Source: Acidimicrobiia bacterium
Lineage (GTDB): Bacteria; Actinomycetota; Acidimicrobiia; Spongiisociales; ZC4RG35
Length of the DNA: 20,679 bases
Reading direction: 5' to 3'
Assembly (NCBI GenBank): GCA_003230435.1
Contig: QIDW01000286.1
Coordinates: 1 to 20,679, forward strand
Shown here: one piece after another, positions 15,814 to 20,679 of the stretch
Layout: each line of letters begins with the position of its first letter
Position numbering within the stretch: position 1 is the stretch's first letter
The notes under the pieces: model-generated
The model's database searches: none
What the model was told of the DNA's origin: nothing
The model's input: the letters and a program-made list of their open reading frames with translations, nothing else
Program-made: the position numbers and the translations under genes

Positions 15814-17064
15814 TTATATTTCGCGATCTGGCTCCAGAGGGTCGACCTCGAGGTAGAGCCCATCCACGCCGATTACGGCGACTTCGTCCCCCTTTGCGAT
15901 GCCGGCCTCCCGATGTGCGGTTGCGCGCCACCGGGCACCGTTCACCTCGACCATCCCGTTGGGATCGAATTCAGTGAGAGCCCGGCCGGCATGTCCAATG
16001 AGCGAGTCGCGGCCGATGGTCTGGGTCGACAACCGCGCACGCTGGACAGTCGGCATGGCCAGCAGGAAGAAGAAAAGCACCGCGAGCACCGACGGCAGGA
16101 CCAGCCACCATCTCGGATCTATCTGCCCTACGCCGTCCACGAAGAACATCCCGGCCAACTGAAGAAGGATCGCTCCCGTCAGCGTCATCACCAGAACTCC
16201 TCCCTTCTGATGGGCAACGGTGAGCACAACCCAGCCGGTTATCGCTAGGGCTAGAGCCCACCAGCGCACGGGGAGGTTGAGTACGCCCCAGCCTGCGAGA
16301 AGTAGCGAGATCGAGGCGACCCCAGCTGCAACGCCCGGACCCAACGCAAAAAACTCAAAGGTGATCATGGCAAGGCCGATGACCAGATAGAAGAAAGCTG
16401 CCTCGGGGGTGACCGCCAGTCGGAAGAACCTGGTCCCCAATCCCGGCTTACGAAAAGTGGTTGTCTTCAGAGTGACACCCTCACCGAATGTCTGGATGGT
16501 GGACACGGTGACGGGCCCATCGGCGGTGGCGAAGGTTCGGCCGTCGAGGTCTTGCAGGTATTGACGCAGCGTGGGTTGCAGCTCGAGGCCGGTCTCCTCG
16601 GCAGGCAGCGGGTCCTGGGGACTGATGATGTCTGGCCGATCTTCGCCGAGTACGACGGGATTGAAGTTACCGATCTCGGAACCGGGTGAAATCGCAGACT
16701 CACTGGCACGGAGAAGCAGGGCTGCGCCACCGTAGGCAACTGACGGTTCTGGCCCGACCCATATCGCGACCGGCAATGGGGGGCTTGCCAGCACGTCGAC
16801 CAACCTGTCATAGGCCTCACCGTCGAGGACTGCTTTCGAGTTGATCTGAAGAACAGCCAGGACCTGCTCGTTGCTGGCGGCCAGTTCGATCGACTCCGTC
16901 ATGAAGTCGAGTGCGGACCTGTCGAGCGGTCCGCTGACATCGATGACGTCGATGCCGCCACCCTGATCTTGAGCCAGGGCCACCATCGGGATCACCAGGA
17001 AAAGGACTATGAGAGCTAGACGCCGCACGGCCCGTGAGGTTAGGAGCGGCCGGCCGGTACCCAA
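15814..17064 (-). CDS. NfeD-family membrane protein with degenerate ClpP-like protease domain
   Basis: A 416-residue long-type NfeD (STOPP) protein. Order: signal peptide (about 11-31, RRLALIVLFLVIPMVALA), a ClpP-class serine-protease-like domain (about 36-150, VIDVSGPLDRSALDFM and VLAVLQINSKAV), four to five membrane helices (about 220-345), and a C-terminal OB-fold (about 355-412, GHAGRALTEFDPNGMVEVNGARW). Active members cut stomatin-type proteins. Here the usual NSPGG reads NSKAVLDG, and where a Ser is expected after GS.AA the sequence reads SVAYGGAALL, so catalysis may be lost. No stomatin/SPFH gene is adjacent. The TTG start is uncertain; GTG at 17028 would keep the signal peptide. It is divergent from the receiver gene. 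Confidence 0.85.
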   Translation of the reverse strand: MGTGRPLLTSRAVRRLALIVLFLVIPMVALAQDQGGGIDVIDVSGPLDRSALDFMTESIELAASNEQVLAVLQINSKAVLDGEAYDRLVDVLASPPLPVAIWVGPEPSVAYGGAALLLRASESAISPGSEIGNFNPVVLGEDRPDIISPQDPLPAEETGLELQPTLRQYLQDLDGRTFATADGPVTVSTIQTFGEGVTLKTTTFRKPGLGTRFFRLAVTPEAAFFYLVIGLAMITFEFFALGPGVAAGVASISLLLAGWGVLNLPVRWWALALAITGWVVLTVAHQKGGVLVMTLTGAILLQLAGMFFVDGVGQIDPRWWLVLPSVLAVLFFFLLAMPTVQRARLSTQTIGRDSLIGHAGRALTEFDPNGMVEVNGARWRATAHREAGIAKGDEVAVIGVDGLYLEVDPLEPDREI

Positions 17065-17082
17065 TCTCGGGTCTTGTGACCT

Positions 17083-17129
17083 TTCTGTGAACCGTTTCCT
17101 GGGCTGTGCCCTTGATTCCGTTCACAGAA
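17083..17129. promoter_or_regulatory. 10-bp inverted repeat in the nfeD/receiver divergent region
   Basis: TTCTGTGAAC (17083-17092) and GTTCACAGAA (17120-17129) are perfect inverted copies separated by 27 bp. The spacer holds a small hairpin, GGGC-TGT-GCCC (17101-17111). A further TGTGA at 17075-17079 stands 11 bp (one helical turn) from the TGTGA at 17086-17090. The arrangement suggests paired sites for a regulator in the 110-bp region between the two divergent genes. Confidence 0.45.
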
Positions 17130-17174
17130 CGGCTTTGAGGACAGGTGGTTGGCCGGGGCTAACGTGGCCGCCCG

Positions 17175-17530
17175 ATGTCGAAAGTCTTCCTTGTCACCGA
17201 CGCCTCATGGGTAGCCAACGAAGTAAGGGCCGGGCTCTCCCTCGGTGAATGGGACATCAAGGAGATCAGCGACCCGCGACTGACGACGAGTCTCGTGATG
17301 GAGGAGCGGCCCGAAGCGGTCATCGTCGACATGCAGGTGGGCACAATGGGGGGCATGGCCGTCATCCGGGGGATAAGAGGAGAGGTTGATGAAGCCGACC
17401 GTCCACGGACCGTCCTACTGCTCGACCGATCGGCCGACGAGTTCATCGCCCGACGAGCCGGCGACCGATCAATGCGTCAGCGCTACGAACCGCGCTCACA
17501 CCAGAATCCGGGGTCTCCGAGGAGGAATAG
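17175..17530 (+). pseudogene. Response-regulator receiver domain protein, broken by an internal deletion
   Basis: The first 96 residues are a normal CheY-like receiver: KVFLVTDAS at the start, phospho-acceptor D52 in VIVDMQVGTMGG and LLLDRSADEFIARRAG. At 17460-17464 the frame changes. The expected end of the domain continues one frame over as RPINASALRTALTPES to TAG at 17528-17530, just before the convergent gene. Between RAG and RPIN a stretch that usually reads like ADAWLV is missing, so about 19 nt appear deleted. The literal open frame runs on to 17612, but with a low-complexity tail overlapping the next gene. No DNA-binding domain was present. The ATG has no Shine-Dalgarno sequence; TAACGT ends 9 nt before it, fitting a leaderless start. 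Confidence 0.75.
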
Positions 17531-17544
17531 TCAGCCCTTCGTCT

Positions 17545-18786
17545 TCAGCCCTCAGCCGACCCTGACTCGCGCACCGGGACGATCTTCAACAAATCTCCTT
17601 CGAATGTCGTGACGTAGAGCTCGCCTGCGGCGTCCGTCCCAAAGCTCGTGATCATGCCGAGAGGGCCCAGCTGAGGTTCCCAGTCTGTCTCACTTGTAAT
17701 CTGACCCTTTTCATAGGTGAGAGTTCGTACCGAACCTCCACAGAAGTCGGCGAAGAAGTAGTGACCGGCAAGCTCGGGAATGGCAGGGCCGCGGTATACG
17801 GACCCACCGATAATCGCACAGTTACCGCCCTCACGTGCGTAGTCATACGCCGGCATTGTGAACTCGGCCGTATCGCATTCCTCATCCTCGAAACAACTCG
17901 GGCCCTCGGTAACCGGCCAGCCAAAATTGGCGCCGCCATCGCTCAAGGACACGATATTCAACTCTTCGAAGTCTGCCTGGCCCACATCTGGCACGTAAAG
18001 CAACCGGGTCTCCGGATCGATGCTGATTCGCCACGGGTTGCGAAGCCCAAAAGCCCACACCTCGGGGCGGCCTTCACTGGACTCGACGAACGGGTTGTCA
18101 GATGGGACTGTGTACGGCACGGCATCGATGTCGAGTTTCAAGACCGTTCCCTTGAGAGTGCGTGGGTTCTGACCGTTCCCCTCGGGATCTCCGGTCCCAC
18201 CACCGTCGCCGATCGAGACCCACAAATAGCCGTCCGGCCCAAAGATCATTGACCCTGACTGATGCCATCGGTGTTCCTGCGGAATCTCGAGAATCAGCCG
18301 AAGCGAATCCGGGTCCATTGTGGGAGGGGATGTTCCCGACACGATCCCCTCGACGATTTGAGAATCGCCGGCGTTGTCGGTGAAGAAGAGAAACAGGCGA
18401 CAGTTCTCAGCGAAATTCGGATGCGCCCTTATAGACAGAAGACCGCGCTCATTGAAGTCGCTCGAGACCGAGTCCTCGATGTCCAGCAAAGGCTCATCAA
18501 GCACACGCCCGTCTCTGATCACCATGATGCGACCAGGTTTCTCCGTCACCAGCAGGGCATCCAACCCCGGCGGCTCGATGACATCGGTTGGTTCCACCAG
18601 TCCCCTCACCACTAACTCAGTCCCAAGACCAGCCAGCTCGCCAACAACGTCGACTGGAGCACCGGCATCAGGGGCTTCGGGCGAAACACACGGTTCAGTC
18701 GCGACTGGAGTCACCGGAGCGCACGCGGCAAATACGAACCCGAACACCGCGACCTTTCCCAGCAGGGACAGACTCATGACCCCCAC
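17545..18786 (-). CDS. Lipoprotein PQQ-type glucose/sorbosone dehydrogenase
   Basis: A 413-residue beta-propeller enzyme of the GSDH/soluble aldose dehydrogenase family. A lipobox ends at C22 (FVFAAC), so it is probably a lipoprotein on the outer face of the membrane. Propeller features are LLVTEKPGRIMVI, SVSSDFNERGLLSIRAHPNF, RWHQSGSMIFGPDGYLWVSIGDGG with the likely catalytic H175, FGLRNPWRISIDP, DVGQADFEELNIV and the last blade GSVYRGPAIPELAGHYFFADFCGG. The family oxidises sugars using PQQ; whether this cell makes PQQ is unknown, and other hydrolase-like roles exist. The GTG at 18786 or the ATG at 18777 could be the start; the ATG is closer to a usual signal peptide length. A CCCACGGTGGG repeat overlaps the GTG. 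Confidence 0.9.
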   Translation of the reverse strand: MGVMSLSLLGKVAVFGFVFAACAPVTPVATEPCVSPEAPDAGAPVDVVGELAGLGTELVVRGLVEPTDVIEPPGLDALLVTEKPGRIMVIRDGRVLDEPLLDIEDSVSSDFNERGLLSIRAHPNFAENCRLFLFFTDNAGDSQIVEGIVSGTSPPTMDPDSLRLILEIPQEHRWHQSGSMIFGPDGYLWVSIGDGGGTGDPEGNGQNPRTLKGTVLKLDIDAVPYTVPSDNPFVESSEGRPEVWAFGLRNPWRISIDPETRLLYVPDVGQADFEELNIVSLSDGGANFGWPVTEGPSCFEDEECDTAEFTMPAYDYAREGGNCAIIGGSVYRGPAIPELAGHYFFADFCGGSVRTLTYEKGQITSETDWEPQLGPLGMITSFGTDAAGELYVTTFEGDLLKIVPVRESGSAEG

Positions 18787-18899
18787 GGTGGGTTGTCGAG
18801 TTCACACGCGGGCGGTCGTAATGGCATGTGACGATCCTCCCCTAAAAGGAAATGCATTCTCGAAGTTGAAGCGGACAGGACAGTACTTGTTGGCCAGAG
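18787..18899. other. Intergenic stretch between divergent genes
   Basis: The 113 bp between the dehydrogenase and the small Cys-rich gene contain the outer part of CCCACGGTGGG (18782-18792) and no tRNA or recognisable motif. It presumably holds promoters for both directions. Confidence 0.3.
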
Positions 18900-19184
18900 T
18901 TGATAGTTATGTCATCGAGAAATCTGGGTCTGGTGGTTTCTGTCGTCGGGGGCAGTATGTGGGTCTGCATGCAATCAGATTCGGCTGGCTCGGGGGTGGA
19001 GGCCCTGCCTTGTAACGCCTGTAAACGTCAGGCGCGTTTCCTTACACCGTATGGGCTGAAATGCTCTGACCATGCTCTTGAAACAGCCATCTACGACGAA
19101 GCGAGTTTCGAAGAGGGGTGGCTGCCGATACGCATACGACCCCCAAAGAGTTCGCATCAGCCGCGAGAGCAGCCACCACCGTGA
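18900..19184 (+). CDS. Small Cys-rich (zinc-ribbon-like) protein, start uncertain
   Basis: The most protein-like part begins near the ATG at 18969: VEALPCNACKRQARFLTP, YGLKCSDHAL, then SFEEGWLPIRIRPPK. CxxC followed by CxxH resembles a zinc-binding knuckle. The 94-residue open frame starts with a TTG at 18900, but ATGs at 18909, 18957 and 18969 are alternatives. GGGGG at 18948-18952 precedes the 18957 ATG with 4-nt spacing and fits it best. The family is not recognised. It lies on the same strand as the AcoX-like gene, 229 bp upstream of it. It could be a false open frame, but the even composition and the Cys pattern argue for a real gene. Confidence 0.45.
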   Translation: MIVMSSRNLGLVVSVVGGSMWVCMQSDSAGSGVEALPCNACKRQARFLTPYGLKCSDHALETAIYDEASFEEGWLPIRIRPPKSSHQPREQPPP

Positions 19185-19211
19185 CTGCCCTCGATTCGCC
19201 GAAGCCCTATA

Positions 19212-19305
19212 CCGGTGCGGGCTACCACATGGGACGAGCGGGTTAGCACCGGGTAGCGGAACCAGTTTCTACCGAAGCCGTGCACAGCCCTGCAGAAACT
19301 GCAGG
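19212..19305 (+). promoter_or_regulatory. Structured non-coding region before the AcoX-like gene
   Basis: Three clean repeats occur in under 100 nt. CCGGTGC (19212-19218) pairs with GCACCGG (19246-19252). CCTGCAG-AAA-CTGCAGG forms a tight hairpin at 19289-19305. CAGTTTCT (19263-19270) can pair with AGAAACTG (19294-19301). The last two are mutually exclusive. The rest of the gap up to 19413 holds no gene that I can support. A regulatory leader or small RNA is possible. Confidence 0.35.
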
Positions 19306-19413
19306 TCGCTGCACCTGAGACGGCACTTGTCCGGCACTATCTGGAACAAGAATGGGCTCGTTGGCCTCGGCCTGAACAAGCCGCCGCCCACGCAGCTACC
19401 TAGCCTCCCCACA

Positions 19414-20337
19414 ATGCTGATCGGACTCATTGCCAACCCGGTGTCGTCAAAAGACATCAGGCGTCTTACCGGACTGGCCCGTGTCGTCGCCATCGAGGAG
19501 AAAGCCAACCTGGTGGCTCGGCTCCTCGTTGGACTGGGGTCAGCCGAAGGGGTGAGAGTCCTCGCTCTGGACGATCAGGCCGGACTGGTACGCAGGGCCA
19601 GGAAAATGGCCAACAACCTCTGTCCCGAGGTCGAGTTCATCCCAATCGACGTGAGAGGTGACGAGTCGGACACACGCCGGGCAGCCGCCCATCTGGCGTC
19701 GCAGGAGGCCGATGCCCTGGTAACGCTCGGCGGGGACGGAACGGTAAGGGCTGCCGTCGAGGGCTGGCCAGATGCTCCCCTGGTCCCCCTTGCGGCTGGA
19801 ACCAACAACGCGTTTGCCTTGACTCTCGAGCCGACCGTGACAGGTCTCGCGGTGGCAACCGCGGTAGAGGAACGAAACGCTGATGCATTCGTCACCACTA
19901 CGGCACTGCGAGTGGAGACCAGTGTCGGCAACGCCAGTGCAGTCATCGATGTCGTATCCGTCCGCGATCGCTGGATAGGAGCACGTGCCATCTGGGAGCC
20001 TGATCTGCTGATCGAGGCTGTGGTCACCTCATCGAAAAGAACTGCCGTCGGCGTTGCGGCAATCAGCGCAGCTCTCGCTCCCCTGGAGCCGGGGCATGCC
20101 CGATGGATTCGGTTCGGCGAAGGGCAGAGCGTGCGTGCCGTATTCGGCCCGGGTCTCGTATTCGATGTCCTCGTTGCCGAATACTCAGATCTCCCCATCG
20201 GATCAGACGTAACCCTGAATGTCGCCGACGGCGTTGTCGCACTGGACGGCGAGCGACGACTCGCGGCGCACGGAGCGCTGGTCAGGGTCGTCACTGGCCC
20301 GACCACTTTCGATCCTGAGAGCGCTCTGGGGTTCTAG
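19414..20337 (+). CDS. acoX: AcoX-type ATP-NAD kinase-like protein
   Basis: A 307-residue protein of the ATP-NAD/AcoX kinase superfamily. The start MLIGLIANPVSSKDIRRL, the nucleotide-binding GGDGT at 106-110 (VTLGGDGTVRAA) and PLAAGTNNAFAL are characteristic of AcoX-like proteins found in acetoin dehydrogenase operons. Their biochemical role is not firmly known. The ATG at 19414 starts the conserved sequence; the open frame upstream is not conserved-looking. There is no Shine-Dalgarno sequence, but TAGCCT (19401-19406) ends 7 nt before the ATG, as at selA, so the mRNA may be leaderless. The E1-alpha gene follows after 116 bp, which supports the AcoX call. Confidence 0.85.
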   Translation: MLIGLIANPVSSKDIRRLTGLARVVAIEEKANLVARLLVGLGSAEGVRVLALDDQAGLVRRARKMANNLCPEVEFIPIDVRGDESDTRRAAAHLASQEADALVTLGGDGTVRAAVEGWPDAPLVPLAAGTNNAFALTLEPTVTGLAVATAVEERNADAFVTTTALRVETSVGNASAVIDVVSVRDRWIGARAIWEPDLLIEAVVTSSKRTAVGVAAISAALAPLEPGHARWIRFGEGQSVRAVFGPGLVFDVLVAEYSDLPIGSDVTLNVADGVVALDGERRLAAHGALVRVVTGPTTFDPESALGF

Positions 20338-20354
20338 GGCCTTTCTCCCCTAAT

Positions 20355-20421
20355 GCCCTCTCGCCCGGGGGAGTAGGGTGCCAGGACAGGCGGGGCTAAA
20401 GGCTGGCGCCGGGCCTCCGCC
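20355..20421 (+). promoter_or_regulatory. Structured leader of the E1-alpha gene
   Basis: CCCTCTC and GAG-T-AGGG form a hairpin at about 20356-20378. GGCGG (20389-20393) pairs with CCGCC (20417-20421), enclosing AGGC (20400-20403) with GCCT (20413-20416), whose 3' strands are contiguous. CTCCCC at 20345-20350 can pair with GGGGAG at 20368-20373 as an alternative to the first stem. It could be a terminator/attenuator for acoX or a leader control element. No T run is present. Confidence 0.35.
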
Positions 20422-20453
20422 GTGTATGCGCGAAGCAACCTGAGGAGGTGCCT

Positions 20454-20679
20454 ATGGACATTCCGCAAGAGCACCTGGTCGACATGTATGAGACCATGGT
20501 GAAGATTCGGCGCTTCGAGGAGAGGATTCGCGAGCTCTACTTCGAAGACAAGCTGCCGGCGTTCGACATTGCGGCTGGGCTGATACCCGGGGAGATGCAT
20601 CTCGCCGCCGGTCAGGAACCGGTGGCGGTGGGAGTGCGACCCCACCTCAAGGCCGGGGACGCGATCACCGCGACTCACC
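20454..20679 (+). CDS. Thiamine-diphosphate dehydrogenase E1 component, alpha subunit (partial)
   Basis: The first 75 residues of an E1-alpha protein; the gene runs off the right edge. LVDMYETMVKIRRFEERI is the classical start of pyruvate, acetoin and branched-chain 2-oxoacid dehydrogenase E1-alpha subunits. It is followed by LIPGEMHLAAGQEPVAVGV, the conserved GQE segment near the cofactor pocket. The ATG has a strong AGGAGG at 20443-20448 with 5-nt spacing. Placement after an AcoX-like gene favours acetoin dehydrogenase (AcoA) over pyruvate dehydrogenase, but the specificity cannot be read from this fragment. Confidence 0.9.
   Translation, partial: MDIPQEHLVDMYETMVKIRRFEERIRELYFEDKLPAFDIAAGLIPGEMHLAAGQEPVAVGVRPHLKAGDAITATH

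Noticed and set aside
19257..19403. Short plus-strand reading ending in LEQEWARWPRPEQAAAHAAT
   Set aside because: Looks protein-like at its end, but no ATG, GTG or TTG start lies between its in-frame stops at 19254 and 19401.
20334..20678. Minus-strand open frame at the right edge
   Set aside because: Antisense to the E1-alpha start, which has a strong ribosome binding site and family motifs.

Overview
The window (about 60% GC, densely packed, short intergenic gaps) looks like a chromosome segment of an actinobacterium (Actinomycetota). The signs are two WhiB-type [4Fe-4S] regulators, a GlnA2-type glutamine synthetase paired with a GlnR-like atypical response regulator, a Mrp ATPase without the CxxC motif, many GTG/TTG starts, and several starts without a Shine-Dalgarno sequence that sit 7-9 nt after a -10-like hexamer. 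An Acidimicrobiia-like or other deep-branching uncultured lineage fits best, but that placement is inference. No transposase, phage gene, CRISPR array, rRNA or tRNA was seen.

Layout. 1-1141: a two-helix membrane protein with an acidic Gly/Ala/Asp tail (possibly cut at the left edge) and a WhiB regulator. 1142-3160: nitrogen module, a palindromic operator-like site, glnA2, then a GlnR-like regulator joined by a 4-nt GTGA overlap. 3161-4792: a structured intergenic element, a PLP-dependent cystathionine gamma-synthase/lyase family enzyme, and a small anchored extracytoplasmic protein. 4755-7246 (minus): an operon RidA > ALDH7-type aminoadipate-semialdehyde dehydrogenase > class I methyltransferase, with stop/start junctions touching or overlapping. 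7295-8907: divergent Fe-S genes, an ErpA-like carrier (minus, with terminator) and a Mrp/ApbC ATPase (plus), sharing a 93-bp control region with a clean inverted repeat. 8922-12317 (minus): RDD membrane protein; then NUDIX hydrolase > metallo-beta-lactamase-fold hydrolase > secreted coiled-coil/M23 peptidase, the last split by a frameshift. 12366-15454 (plus): selA-selB, the selenocysteine insertion genes, overlapping by 10 nt. 15481-18786: a frameshifted WhiB gene that no single open frame shows (minus), an NfeD-family protease-like membrane protein (minus), a receiver-domain gene broken by a deletion (plus), and a lipoprotein glucose/sorbosone dehydrogenase (minus). 18900-20679 (plus): a small Cys-rich protein, a structured region, an AcoX-type NAD-kinase-like protein, a second structured leader, and the start of a pyruvate/acetoin dehydrogenase E1-alpha gene that runs off the right edge.

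How the parts fit. The glnA2/GlnR-like pair suggests local nitrogen control. RidA with ALDH7 suggests lysine/aminoadipate catabolism with detoxification of imine intermediates. ErpA and Mrp are a Fe-S delivery pair. SelA/SelB imply that the organism decodes UGA as selenocysteine, though selC and selD are not in view. AcoX followed by an E1-alpha resembles acetoin (2-oxoacid) dehydrogenase clusters.

The most notable hidden signals are three reading-frame disruptions within 7 kb (M23 peptidase, WhiB, receiver domain), the palindrome at glnA2, the repeat in the Fe-S control region, and three structured non-coding stretches. I did not find convincing evidence of a wholly new multi-gene system; the structured leaders are the best candidates for undescribed biology.
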